Shown: positions 22,147 through 30,809, counted from the first letter of the stretch. The stretch: 64,000 nt of DNA from Streptomyces sp. CC228A (GCF_021390935.1 NZ_JAJPUI010000001.1:682001-746000), one strand, 5' to 3'. The notes: generated by a model not told the origin, from the sequence alone. Program-made: numbers and translations.

Positions 22147-22700
22147 ACGTGTCCTTCCGGGTCGAGGGGCAGGCTGCACAGCGGGCACGGCGGGCGGCCC
22201 GCGTTGACGACCTCCAGGGCCCGCTTGGCGAAGGACCTGGCCTGGACGCCGGTGAGCCGGACGCGAAGCATCGGGGGGCCGTTCTCCTCGTCCTGGAGGA
22301 GCCGCTCCTCCGCCTCCGCGAGGTCCTCCTCGGACTCCACGTCGAGCTCCACCAGGGCCTGGGCCTCGACGATCAGGCGCTGCTCCTCGCCGTCCCAGGC
22401 GAGGGCCATGGTGCCGACGCGGAACTCCTCCTCGACCGGGGTGTCCAGGGGCGCGGTGTCGGCGACGTCGGCGGGTGCGACGGCCGGCACCGGGGCGTTC
22501 CCGCCGGTGCGCCGCACGACCTCGTCCAGCAGTTCGTCCATGCGCTCCGCCAGCGCGGCGACCTGGGCCTTCTCCAGGGCGACGCTGGTGACGCGCCCTC
22601 CGGCGGACGCCTGCAGGAAGAAGGTACGGCGGCCAGGCAGCCCGACCGTACCGGCCACGAAGCGCTCCGGCGGGTCATAGAGGAACACCTGACGGGACAC
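22110..22700 (-). CDS. DUF3090 domain protein
   Basis: This 196-residue protein of unknown function is conserved in actinobacteria. It starts MSRQVFLYDPPERFVAGTVG and ends with a zinc-ribbon-like CPLCSLPLDPEGHVC, whose cysteines could bind zinc. The middle part contains an acidic helix (ESEEDLAEAEERLLQDEENG). The GTG start has GGGAGAGG upstream. It overlaps the SCO1664-type gene downstream by 37 nt and follows the histidine phosphatase by 103 nt. Function is unknown; coupling suggests a complex with the kinase-like partner. Confidence 0.85.
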   Translation of the reverse strand: MSRQVFLYDPPERFVAGTVGLPGRRTFFLQASAGGRVTSVALEKAQVAALAERMDELLDEVVRRTGGNAPVPAVAPADVADTAPLDTPVEEEFRVGTMALAWDGEEQRLIVEAQALVELDVESEEDLAEAEERLLQDEENGPPMLRVRLTGVQARSFAKRALEVVNAGRPPCPLCSLPLDPEGHVCPRQNGYRRGA

Positions 22701-22803
22701 GTTCCCTCTCCCTTGGCTGTGTGCACTGCTTGTGTGGATCCGACGCCCTCGGGGCGGCGGAGCACCTTGGCTGCGGTGCCATCCACCCTACTGTGCTGGG
22801 CGA

Positions 22804-23493
22804 TCACGGGGCGCCCGTGCCGCCCCCCACCGTGGCCGCACCGCCGCTCCCGTCGCCGCCCCGCGGGGCGAGGTCGCCGAGGTCGCCGGTGTCGCCGAGG
22901 CGCAGCAGGAAGGGCCGCAGCCGCGTGTACCGGATGGCGGTGACCGAGCAGGGCTCGACGTGCACCCGCTGGAACAGGTCCAGGTGGAGTCCGAGGGCGT
23001 CCGCGACCAGTGACTTGATGATGTCGCCGTGCGAGCACACCAGGTAGGCCGCGTCCTCGCCGTGCTCGGCCTCGATGCGGGCGGTCCAGTCCCGTACGGC
23101 GTCGACGGCGCGGGCCTGCATGGCGCGCATCGACTCGCCGCCGGGGAAGGCCGCGGCGGAGGGGTGCTGCTGGACGGTGTCCATGAGGGGTTCGTCGGCG
23201 AGCTCGGCGAGCTTGCGTCCCGCCCAGTCGCCGTAGTCGCACTCGTTGACCCGGTCGTCCGTGTGGAGGGGCAGGCCGGGGCGGGCGTCGAGCAGCGGGC
23301 GGAGGGTCTCCCGGCAGCGCTGGAGGGGGCTGGTGACGGCCGCCGCGAGCGGGATGCCGGCCAGCCGGCCGGGGAGTGCGGCGGCCTGGGCGGCGCCGTG
23401 CCCGTCGAGTGCCACGCCGGGGGTGCGGCCCGCGAGAAGCCCTGCGGTGTTGGCCGTGGAGCGTCCGTGCCGTACGAGGATCAACGTCGCCAT
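22804..23493 (-). CDS. Histidine phosphatase family protein (MSMEG_4193-type)
   Basis: This 229-residue branch-1 histidine phosphatase has the catalytic RHG at residues 8-10 (LVRHGRSTANTAGLLAGRTP) and the second catalytic His in YLVCSHGDIIKSL. The Glu/Arg contacts are in VNECDYGDWAGRKL and SPLQRCRET. It resembles the phosphomutase-like MSMEG_4193/Rv2135c group. It heads the leftward cassette with DUF3090, the SCO1664-type protein and mshC. It is divergent from corA, with 67 nt between starts. The substrate is unknown; a mycothiol-pathway phosphate ester is an attractive guess. Confidence 0.87.
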   Translation of the reverse strand: MATLILVRHGRSTANTAGLLAGRTPGVALDGHGAAQAAALPGRLAGIPLAAAVTSPLQRCRETLRPLLDARPGLPLHTDDRVNECDYGDWAGRKLAELADEPLMDTVQQHPSAAAFPGGESMRAMQARAVDAVRDWTARIEAEHGEDAAYLVCSHGDIIKSLVADALGLHLDLFQRVHVEPCSVTAIRYTRLRPFLLRLGDTGDLGDLAPRGGDGSGGAATVGGGTGAP

Positions 23494-23560
23494 GGGGGCC
23501 AGCCTAGGCGGTGTGGGGCGCGGGTGTGCACCGCCGGGGGTGCGGGGAAGAATACGCGCC

Positions 23561-24544
23561 GTGATCGTGGACTGTGCCATCTACCGGAACGGGCGCCGCC
23601 GGCAGGGACCCGCCGATGTCGTCGCGGCGCTTGAGGAGGCCAGGGGCGCGGTGGACGCGTTCCTCTGGATCGGGTTGCACGAGCCGACGGAAGGCGAGTT
23701 CGACCGGGTCGCGGAGGAGTTCGGGCTGCACCCGCTGGCGGTCGAGGACGCGCTCAAGGCGCACCAGCGGCCGAAGCTGGAGGTGTACGAGGACTCGCTG
23801 TTCCTGGTGCTGAAGCCGGTGGTGTACGAACCGGAGGCGGACGCGGTGTCGGCGAGCGAGCTGATGGTGTTCGTGGGGGACTCGTTCGTCGTGACCGTCC
23901 GGCACGGGGAGGGGGCGCCGCTGGGCGAGGTGCGGCGGCGGCTGGAGCAGCAGCCCGAGATCCTGCGCAAGGGTCCGACGTCGGTGCTGTACGCGGTGAG
24001 CGACGCCGTGGTCGACCACTACATCGAGGTGGCCGGGGAACTCCAGGTGGACCTGGAGGAGCTCGAAGCGGAGGTGTTCCGGCCGAGCGGCACGGACGCG
24101 AAGAACACGGCGTCGCGGATCTACACGTTCAAGCGGCAGGTTCTGGAGTTCCGCCGGGCGACGGGCCCGCTGGGGGCGCCGATGGAGCGCCTGGCCGGGG
24201 CGGGGGTGCCGTACGTGAGCGAGGAGGCGCAGCCGTTCTTCCGGGACGTGAGCGACCACCTGACCCGGGCGACGGAGCAGGTGGAGGGACTGGACCGGCT
24301 GCTTTCGGACATTCTGTCGGCGCACCTGGCGCAGATGGGGGTGCGGCAGAACGACGACATGCGGAAGATCTCCGCGTGGGCGGCGATGGCCGCGGTGCCC
24401 ACGATGGTCGCGGGTATCTACGGGATGAACTTCGCGCACATGCCGGAGCTCGACTGGGTGGGGTCGTATCCGCTGGTCCTCGTGCTGATGGCGGTCGCCG
24501 TGGTGGGGCTGTACCGGCTGTTCAAGCGGCGCGGCTGGATGTAG
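23561..24544 (+). CDS. corA: Magnesium/cobalt transporter CorA family
   Basis: This 327-residue CorA-type channel has a large cytoplasmic N-domain, a long helix and two C-terminal membrane segments. The signature YGMN is at about residues 287-290, followed by FAHMPELDW (MPEL loop). It should form a pentamer for Mg2+ uptake. The GTG start at 23561 is inferred from the onset of conserved sequence; the ribosome binding site is weak. It is divergent from the histidine phosphatase. Confidence 0.92.
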   Translation: MIVDCAIYRNGRRRQGPADVVAALEEARGAVDAFLWIGLHEPTEGEFDRVAEEFGLHPLAVEDALKAHQRPKLEVYEDSLFLVLKPVVYEPEADAVSASELMVFVGDSFVVTVRHGEGAPLGEVRRRLEQQPEILRKGPTSVLYAVSDAVVDHYIEVAGELQVDLEELEAEVFRPSGTDAKNTASRIYTFKRQVLEFRRATGPLGAPMERLAGAGVPYVSEEAQPFFRDVSDHLTRATEQVEGLDRLLSDILSAHLAQMGVRQNDDMRKISAWAAMAAVPTMVAGIYGMNFAHMPELDWVGSYPLVLVLMAVAVVGLYRLFKRRGWM

Positions 24545-25046
24545 CGGGGGCGCCTGGCCCCTCGGGGCGGCGCCTGCGGGACCCGCACGGCGGTGGCGGG
24601 CGCGGCGGGTCCGTCGAGGGCGCCGCGGCGCCCCGGCAGGGCGAGGCGGGCCATGCGGCGCCACCCGCCGGCCCGCTCGGCCGGAGTCGTCGTTGCCGTG
24701 GATCTCCTGGAACAGGCTGCGGGCCGGGAGCATCGCCGCCACCTCCGCGTCCGTGTGCCGGGGCGGGTCTCGGCCGAGTCACGTGCCCTTGGGGAGGTGG
24801 GGCAACGCCCCGGGGGCGTGGCTGCGCCGTACGGAGCAGCGGGGGCGGGGCGCTGGTGTGAACAGGGGAACGGAGGTACGCGCGCCCTCCGGCCGGTGGG
24901 GCGTAACCGGGCGGGCATGTGGGGCGTTGTGCTGCGTGACGGCCGTGGCGGGGATGACCCCGAGCCCCCACCACGGCCGCAGACGTGTCCGCAGGGCCCG
25001 GGAGGGCCTGTGCGGCGGTGGCCGCGCAGAGCGCGCGCGGGGGCGC
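24545..25046. other. Intergenic region between convergent corA and LLM gene
   Basis: No gene is supported. A hairpin with perfect 9-bp arms (24940-24948 and 24971-24979) enclosing a CGGGG/CCCCG mini-hairpin is a plausible terminator for the leftward oxidoreductase gene. A GGCGCC-rich structure just after the corA stop may end that transcript. Confidence 0.5.
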
Positions 25047-26099
25047 TCAGTCGACGAGGCCGGCGCGCTCCAGCGCCTGGGTGCCGGCGCGGAGGGCGGC
25101 GATCCGCTCGTCGAGGGTGAAGCCCGCCGGGGCGAGGGTGAGGGTGGTGACGCCGGCCGCCGCGTACGCCTGCATGCGGTCGGCGATGCGCTCGACGGGA
25201 CCCAGCAGCGTGGTGTCGTCGACGAGCTGCTGCGGCACGGCGGCCGCGGCGCCCTGCCGGTCCCCGGACAGGTACCTGTCCTGGATCTCGGCGGCCTCCT
25301 TCTCGTACCCCATGCGCTGGGCGAGGCGGTTGTAGAAGTTCTGCTTCCTGCTGCCCATGCCGCCCACGTAGAGCGCGGTGTAGGGGCGGAAGGTGTCGGC
25401 GAGCGCGGTGACGTCGTCGCCCAGGGCCAGCGGGACCGTCGGGCAGACGTCGAAGCCCTCCATGGTGAGCCCGGCCTTCTCCCGGCCCGCGCGCAGGTGC
25501 CGCACCGCGGTCTCCTCCAGGTGCGCGGCGGACGGGAAGATGAGCAGGGCCCCGTCGGCGATCTCGCCCGTCTGCTCCAGGTTCTTCGGGCCGATGGCCG
25601 CGATGTAGAGCGGGATGCGCTCCCGCACGGGGTGGACGGTCAGTTTGATGGGCTTGCCGGGCCCGCCGGGCAGCGGCAGGGTCCAGTGCTCCCCCTCGTG
25701 GGTGAGGCGCTCGCGGGACATGGCCCTGCGGACGATCTCGACGTACTCGCGGGTCCGGCCGAGCGGCTTGTCGAAGGTGACGCCGTACCAGCCTTCCGAG
25801 ACCTGCGGCCCGGACACTCCCAGTCCGAGGCGGAAGCGCCCGCCGGAGAGCGAGTCCAGGGTGGCGGCGGTCATCGCCGTCATCGCGGGCTGCCGGGCCG
25901 GGATCTGCATGATCGCCGATCCGACGTCGATGCTCTCGGTCTGCGCGGCGACCCAGGACAGCACGGTGGGCGCGTCCGAGCCGTACGCCTCGGCGGCCCA
26001 GCACACGTCGTAGCCGAGGCGGTCCGCTTCCTGCGCGACGGCGAGGTTGTCGCGGTCCATCCCCGCGCCCCAGTAGCCGAGGTTGATGCCGAGCCGCAT
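25047..26099 (-). CDS. LLM class F420-dependent oxidoreductase
   Basis: This 350-residue luciferase-like TIM-barrel oxidoreductase is of the F420-dependent N5,N10-methylene-tetrahydromethanopterin-reductase-like group common in actinobacteria. It starts MRLGINLGYWGAGMDRDNLA and contains LSGGRFRLGLGVSGPQV and PLYIAAIGPKNLEQTGEIADG, typical for the family. The ATG follows AAGGGGA. The 5' leader holds a duplicated 14-mer and a perfect 14-bp palindrome. It is divergent from an aldo/keto reductase. The substrate is unknown. Confidence 0.9.
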   Translation of the reverse strand: MRLGINLGYWGAGMDRDNLAVAQEADRLGYDVCWAAEAYGSDAPTVLSWVAAQTESIDVGSAIMQIPARQPAMTAMTAATLDSLSGGRFRLGLGVSGPQVSEGWYGVTFDKPLGRTREYVEIVRRAMSRERLTHEGEHWTLPLPGGPGKPIKLTVHPVRERIPLYIAAIGPKNLEQTGEIADGALLIFPSAAHLEETAVRHLRAGREKAGLTMEGFDVCPTVPLALGDDVTALADTFRPYTALYVGGMGSRKQNFYNRLAQRMGYEKEAAEIQDRYLSGDRQGAAAAVPQQLVDDTTLLGPVERIADRMQAYAAAGVTTLTLAPAGFTLDERIAALRAGTQALERAGLVD

Positions 26100-26115
26100 A
26101 GCCGGTCCCCTTAAT

Positions 26116-26146
26116 GCGATCCGTTGGAGTGGGCGATCCGTTGGAG
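26116..26146. repeat. 14-bp direct repeat in LLM gene leader
   Basis: GCGATCCGTTGGAG occurs twice (26116-26129 and 26133-26146), a 17-bp period, just upstream of the oxidoreductase start. It may be a small duplication or a paired regulator site. Confidence 0.6.
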
Positions 26147-26156
26147 CAAAAGCCGT

Positions 26157-26170
26157 TTACTGATCAGTAA
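26157..26170. promoter_or_regulatory. Perfect palindrome TTACTGATCAGTAA
   Basis: This A+T-rich perfect 14-bp palindrome lies in the divergent promoter region between the LLM oxidoreductase and the aldo/keto reductase. It has the look of a TetR-type operator, but no TetR gene adjoins it. Confidence 0.5.
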
Positions 26171-26298
26171 TGTGCCGGTGCTGCGGACTCTAGCGCGCGT
26201 GCCGCCGATCCGGCAGAGGACCGGCCGGACCGTGCCGCTCGGCGCCGTCGTCCACAGGCTCTGCGGCGCACGGGGCCCCGGCCAGTAATCTCGCGACC

Positions 26299-27288
26299 AT
26301 GGAGCAGAGGCATCTCGGCCGTACCGGCCTGCGCGTGTCCCGGATCGGCCTGGGCACGCTGTCGTGGGGACGGGACACGGACGAGCACGAGGCCGCGGAG
26401 CTGGTGAAGGTGTTCTGGGACGCCGGCGGGACGCTCGTCGACACCGCTGACGTGTACGGCGGCGGGGAGGCGGAGTACCTCCTCGGGCAGTTGCTGGAGC
26501 GGCTGGTGCCGCGGCGTGACCTGGTGATCGCGACGAAGGCGGGCAGTGTGCCCGACCCCGACCCGGACCGCCGCTTCGACGGCTCGCGGGGCCATCTGCT
26601 GTCCGCGCTGGACGCGTCGCTGGCCCGGTTGGGTACGGACTACGTGGACCTGTGGCAGGTGCACGCCTTCGATTCCCGCACCCCCCTGGAGGAGACGCTC
26701 CAGGCCCTGGACATCGCGGTGACCACGGGTCGCGCCCGGTACGTGGGGGTGGCGAACTTCTGCGGCTGGCAGCTGGCGAAGGCGGCGACGTGGCAGCTCG
26801 CCGCGCCGGGCACGCGGGCCAGGCTCGCCGGGACGCAGATGGAGTACTCGCTGCTGCAGCGGGGCGTGGAGCGCGAGGTGCTGCCCGCCGCCCTCGACCT
26901 CGGGGTGGGGCTGCTGCCGTCGTCGCCGCTGGGGCGGGGCGTGCTGACCGGGAAGTACCGGCACGGGGTCCCCGCGGACTCCCGGGGCGCCTCGGGGCAC
27001 CTGGCGCCGTTCGTGGAGCCGTACCTGGACGGGGCGGCGCAGCGCATCGTGGAGGCGGTGGCCACGGCCGCGGACGGGCTGGCGGTGACGCCGGCGCAGG
27101 TGGCGCTGGCGTGGGTGCGGGACCGCCCCGGCGTGGCGGCACCGGTGGTGGGCGCGCGCACGGCGCAGCAGCTCAGAGCCGCCTTGTCAGTGGAGGGCCT
27201 TACGCTTCCTGACGAGATCCGCCGGGCGCTCGACGACGTGTCGGCACCGGTGCACCGCTATCCCGACCAGGACTGGAGCACGCTGTGA
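26299..27288 (+). CDS. Aldo/keto reductase
   Basis: This 329-residue NADPH-dependent TIM-barrel reductase has the tetrad residues in DTADVYGGGEAEYLL (Asp, Tyr), VIATKAG (Lys) and WQVHAFD (His). The C-terminal cofactor segment reads APVVGARTAQQLRAALS. It starts MEQRHLGRTGLRVSRIGLGT, typical of the family. Its TGA overlaps the GTG of the downstream RecD-like gene, so the two are probably cotranscribed. The physiological substrate is unknown. Confidence 0.92.
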   Translation: MEQRHLGRTGLRVSRIGLGTLSWGRDTDEHEAAELVKVFWDAGGTLVDTADVYGGGEAEYLLGQLLERLVPRRDLVIATKAGSVPDPDPDRRFDGSRGHLLSALDASLARLGTDYVDLWQVHAFDSRTPLEETLQALDIAVTTGRARYVGVANFCGWQLAKAATWQLAAPGTRARLAGTQMEYSLLQRGVEREVLPAALDLGVGLLPSSPLGRGVLTGKYRHGVPADSRGASGHLAPFVEPYLDGAAQRIVEAVATAADGLAVTPAQVALAWVRDRPGVAAPVVGARTAQQLRAALSVEGLTLPDEIRRALDDVSAPVHRYPDQDWSTL

Positions 27289-29726
27289 CCGCGCTTCCCC
27301 GGGGGAGACCCCCGGTACCCCCTCCGCCGCCGACGAGGACGCGGCCAGGCCGCCGCGGCCGGCCCCGACGGGCCCGGCCCCGACGCCGCGGACGCCGGCG
27401 TCCCGGAGGGTGCCACCGCGGACGGGGGCACGGACGGCGGCGCTGGGGAGGGCGGCGCCCTGGAGGGAACCGCCGCGAGCGAGGACACCCCCGACGAGGA
27501 CACCCCCGACGGGGGCACCGCCGGCGCAGGCGTCCCGGAAGGAGCCGCCGCGGACGGTGCCGCGGAGGGCGGGGGCGCGGGCAGTGGTGGCGCGGGCGCC
27601 GCGGGACCGGCCGGCGCCGGGGGCCGACGGGTCCCGCGGCGGGGAGCGGCCGGCAGGGCGGCGACGAGGCGGCCGCGGAAGGGGCCGCCGGCGCGGAGCA
27701 CGCTGCGGCGGAGGACGTTGCGGCGGAGCTGTCCGAGGCCGAAGCCGAGCTGGCGGCGCAGCGGGAGCTGCGGGAGCGGATCGAGCGGCGCAAGGCGGAG
27801 AAGGCCGGGCCCGTCGAGAGCGGCGCCAAGCTCCAGGGCGTCGCCGCGCAGCTGCTGGCGGCCGTACGGGCCGTGGAGAGCGGCGAGCAGCCGGCCGCGG
27901 CGTTCTACGAGTCACCCGTGCCGCCGGCTCCGCCGCGCAGGCCCGCCGCCGTGGAGGCGGCGCCCGCCGCTCCCCGCCTGGAGCGCCCGGCCGGGCCGCG
28001 GCCTGCGCCTGCGGAGGCGGTGGCGCAGGTGCGGGCCGTCCTGGCCTCGGGCGGCGCCCCGGAGGCGCTGGCCGAGCAGGTGGCGGCGGTGCTCGGGGAG
28101 TCCGCGGCCGCGTCGCTGCGGGAGGACCCGTGGCGGCTGCTGGCGGTGCCGGGCGTGCTGCCGGAGCAGGCGGACGGCTTCGCGCGGGCACTCCTCGGTG
28201 CCGGGTGCGCACCGGACGACGGGCGGCGGACGGACGCACTGGTCGCGTGGGTGCTCCAGCGGGCCGCGCTCCAGGGGCACACGGCCCTGGACGCGGCACG
28301 GGTGCGCACCGCCCTGGCAGGGCTCGGGGTGCAGGACCCGGAGGAGGCGGTGCGCCACGCGGTGGCGGAGGGTGTCGTCCTCGTCTTCCACGACGGGGCG
28401 GAGGACCACGACGGGGCGGAGGACCACGGCGGGACGGAGGACGCCGAGGCGGAAGCGGAGGCGCCGGCGGAGTCCGTTCCGGTGCTGGTGGGGCTCGACC
28501 GGTACGCGCTGGCGGAGGAGAGCCTTGCCGACGGCCTGGCCCGGCTGGCCCGCAGCGGCCCGGACGCGCGGTGGGCGGCGGTGCCGCCCTCGGAGCTGGC
28601 CCGTGCGGTGGCCGGGCACGGGCTGGTGGCGCACACGGGCGGCGAGGCGGCGCGGGCCGAGCCGGTGGCGCTGGCCGCGGCGGCGGAGGGTCTGGGGCTG
28701 CGGGCGGCGGTGGCCGTGCACACGGAGAACGGTCGGCGCAGGCTGGGCACCGACGTGCCGGCGGTGACCGTGGAGGCGCTGCTGTCCGGGTCGGCCGGTC
28801 CCGGCCGGGACGCGGACGGGGCCCCGGCCCTCGATCTGCTGGTGGTGCTGGACGCCCCGCTGCTGGACGTGGAGGCGGCGGCCGTGCTGGTGGAGTCGGT
28901 GCCGGACGGCTGCCGGCTGGTGCTGAGCGGCGATCCCGGGGTGCTCCCGTCGGCGGGCGCCGGCCGGGTGTTCGCCGACCTGCTGGCCGCTCGGCTGTGC
29001 CCGCAGGTGGCGTCCCGGACGCCGGACCCGGGGCCGCTCGGTGAGCTGGTGTCGGGGATCGGGATCGGTGAGCTGCACCAGGTGGAGGCCCCGCACAAGG
29101 AGGTCGTGATCGTCCCGGTACGGGACGCCGGCGAGGCCGTGCACCGCACGGTGCAGCTCGTCGCCGACTCGGTGCCCCGCGCGCTGGGCGTGCCGTCCAC
29201 GCAGACGCAGGTGGTCACGGTGGGGCACGGCGGCTCGGCGGGCACCCGCGCGCTGAACGCCGCGCTGAAGCAGCGGCTGAACCCGGGCCCCGGCAGGTTC
29301 GCGGGGTTCGACCCGGGCGACCGGGTCGCCTACGCGGCGGTCCCGGGCCGCACGCGGATGGGGCGGGTCGTGTCCGCGGACGCGGAGGGCCTGCGCCTGG
29401 AGTGCGAGGGCGGCGAGGTCGTGGTGGCGAAGGAGCGGGTGCAGGCGGTGCTGCGGCACGGGTGGGCGCTCACCGCGCACCAGGCGGCGGGGATGCGCTG
29501 GCCGGCGGCCGTGGTCGTGCTGCCGGGGGACGCGGCGCAGGGACTGGACCGCGCCTGGGTCTACACCGCGTTCAGCCGGGGCGAGCGGCACCTGTCCGTG
29601 GTGCACGGCGTGGACCAGGCGCTGCCCCGCGCGGTCGCCCAGCCGCCCGCGCAGACCCGCACCACCCGGTTGCGGACGCTGCTGGAGGGCCTGGCCGCCC
29701 CGGACGGGGAGGACCCCGCCGGGTGA
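27285..29726 (+). CDS. HhH-domain RecD-like protein with degenerate helicase motifs (N-terminus frameshifted)
   Basis: The open frame encodes 813 residues. The C-terminal two-thirds is a convincing RecD/RecD2-like architecture: helix-hairpin-helix (WRLLAVPGVLPEQADGF, about 28130), a motif III-like RLVLSGDPGVLPSAGAGRVF, motif VI-like LTAHQAAGMRWPAAVVVLP and WVYTAFSRGERHLSVV. The P-loop is missing: the expected GxGKT is replaced by TGGEAARAEP near 28635. The first 130 residues in this frame are Arg-rich and non-coding-like. The coding-like frame is a different one from about 27375 to 27620 and rejoins this one near 27665, implying two or three single-base indels. The GTG start overlaps the upstream stop. 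A DNA-binding, non-ATPase role is inferred. Confidence 0.75.
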   Translation: MTALPRGRPPVPPPPPTRTRPGRRGRPRRARPRRRGRRRPGGCHRGRGHGRRRWGGRRPGGNRRERGHPRRGHPRRGHRRRRRPGRSRRGRCRGGRGRGQWWRGRRGTGRRRGPTGPAAGSGRQGGDEAAAEGAAGAEHAAAEDVAAELSEAEAELAAQRELRERIERRKAEKAGPVESGAKLQGVAAQLLAAVRAVESGEQPAAAFYESPVPPAPPRRPAAVEAAPAAPRLERPAGPRPAPAEAVAQVRAVLASGGAPEALAEQVAAVLGESAAASLREDPWRLLAVPGVLPEQADGFARALLGAGCAPDDGRRTDALVAWVLQRAALQGHTALDAARVRTALAGLGVQDPEEAVRHAVAEGVVLVFHDGAEDHDGAEDHGGTEDAEAEAEAPAESVPVLVGLDRYALAEESLADGLARLARSGPDARWAAVPPSELARAVAGHGLVAHTGGEAARAEPVALAAAAEGLGLRAAVAVHTENGRRRLGTDVPAVTVEALLSGSAGPGRDADGAPALDLLVVLDAPLLDVEAAAVLVESVPDGCRLVLSGDPGVLPSAGAGRVFADLLAARLCPQVASRTPDPGPLGELVSGIGIGELHQVEAPHKEVVIVPVRDAGEAVHRTVQLVADSVPRALGVPSTQTQVVTVGHGGSAGTRALNAALKQRLNPGPGRFAGFDPGDRVAYAAVPGRTRMGRVVSADAEGLRLECEGGEVVVAKERVQAVLRHGWALTAHQAAGMRWPAAVVVLPGDAAQGLDRAWVYTAFSRGERHLSVVHGVDQALPRAVAQPPAQTRTTRLRTLLEGLAAPDGEDPAG

Positions 29727-29786
29727 CGGCCGCCCGCCAGGTGGCGGTGTGCGGTGCCCGGCGGCCCCGCCGCGGGCGCGCCGAGT

Positions 29787-29818
29787 ACGCCGGCCGCCTC
29801 GGCGGGGGCTGCCGGCGT
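29787..29818. terminator. Hairpin between convergent genes
   Basis: The 8-bp arms ACGCCGGC and GCCGGCGT flank a 16-nt loop between the RecD-like gene (stop 29726) and the acidic hypothetical gene (stop 29831). Confidence 0.55.
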
Positions 29819-29830
29819 GCCCGCACGGGG

Positions 29831-30499
29831 TCAGCGGCCGGTGCGGCCCTGGGGCGGCAGGTCCTCCTCGTACAGCTCGTCCTCGTCGAAGACGGCGCTG
29901 ACGTCGAAGCGGCAGACGACTCTGCCGGCGTCGGCCTGGTCGAAGGGGTTGCTCAGCCACTCCCCCGGCTCGGGCAGCTCGTCGGCGGCCGCCACCCACA
30001 GGGTGGAGTCGCCCTCCTCAAGGCCGAACTCCCGGTGCCGGGAGGCGATCTCGTCGGGTTCGAACTCGCCGAAGAGGACGCCGAGCGCCGCGTGGACACT
30101 GGTGCCGACCACTGCGGCCACGCCTGTCGCCTCGTCCTCGTCCTCCCGCTCGATGTCGGCGATGCGCTGCGCCTGCGCCAGCAGCCGCTGCGGCTCCGCC
30201 ACCGCGTAGTCGCGGCGGATCAGCACGCTGACCGCGTTGGGGTCCTCGGGGCCCGTGTAGGGCGGCAGGGTGTCCTCCACGCCCGGGATCTCGAAGGGGG
30301 TGACCTCGTCGTAGCGGTCGTAGAGCCGCTCGTCGTACGCCTCGGCGGCGGCGGCCAGCTCGTTGAACGCGGCGAAGACCGCAGGGTCGTCGTCCCCGGT
30401 GCGGTTCTCCACCGCGGCCAGGTGACGGTCCAGTGCGGCTTTGACCGCCTCGGCGGCGGCACGTACCTCGGCAGCGGTGGGCTGCGCAGCATCAGACAT
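29831..30499 (-). CDS. Conserved hypothetical acidic protein
   Basis: This 222-residue soluble acidic protein has no domain I can name. The N-terminal half is helical (AAEVRAAAEAVKAALDRHLAA). The middle reads VSVLIRRDYAVAEPQRLLAQ, and the C-terminus ends in an acidic tail (VFDEDELYEEDLPPQ). The ATG at 30499 is chosen because the longer frame to 30538 runs into promoter sequence. It is divergent from the DUF5703 gene, with 47 nt between starts, an arrangement I recall from other Streptomyces near the chaplin genes. Function is unknown. Confidence 0.75.
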   Translation of the reverse strand: MSDAAQPTAAEVRAAAEAVKAALDRHLAAVENRTGDDDPAVFAAFNELAAAAEAYDERLYDRYDEVTPFEIPGVEDTLPPYTGPEDPNAVSVLIRRDYAVAEPQRLLAQAQRIADIEREDEDEATGVAAVVGTSVHAALGVLFGEFEPDEIASRHREFGLEEGDSTLWVAAADELPEPGEWLSNPFDQADAGRVVCRFDVSAVFDEDELYEEDLPPQGRTGR

Positions 30500-30546
30500 A
30501 CAGCAGACGCTATCCGTACCTGGCCCCTGCCCGCACAATAGATGCG

Positions 30547-30735
30547 ATGCCGGAATACGAATTCGTCGATGTGTACGTGCCGCGCGGCGTCTCCCGCAAG
30601 GAGGCCACGCGGCTGCTGACCGAGCGCGCGGAGTACGGTCACTGGGAGTTGGACCGGCTGAGCCTGCACCGGGACGGGAGCCGCCGCGTGCGGCTGCGCC
30701 GGAGGATCATCCGCCAGGTGCGCGCCACCTGGTGA
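30547..30735 (+). CDS. DUF5703 family small protein
   Basis: This 62-residue basic protein starts MPEYEFVDVYVPRGVSRKEA and ends RRRIIRQVRATW, closely matching the small Streptomyces DUF5703 family. It is rich in Arg with a mixed alpha/beta pattern. Function is unknown. It is divergent from the acidic hypothetical gene and convergent with the long chaplin gene, with a very strong hairpin between. Confidence 0.85.
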   Translation: MPEYEFVDVYVPRGVSRKEATRLLTERAEYGHWELDRLSLHRDGSRRVRLRRRIIRQVRATW

Positions 30736-30749
30736 CCGCCGGACACGGA

Positions 30750-30781
30750 GGAGCGGGCCCCGCGACTGCGGGGCCCGCTCC
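30750..30781. terminator. Bidirectional terminator, 14-bp stem
   Basis: Perfect 14-bp arms (30750-30763 and 30768-30781) with a GACT tetraloop lie between the convergent DUF5703 and long chaplin genes. Confidence 0.88.
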
Positions 30782-30809
30782 CTGGTGTGCGCGGGCGGGT
30801 GTGCCTGCG

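Noticed and set aside
24545..24742. Leftward short frame beginning AAMLPARSLFQEIHGNDDSG
   Set aside because: The first 20 residues look protein-like, but the frame then runs through corA antisense, has only a weak start and no ribosome binding site.
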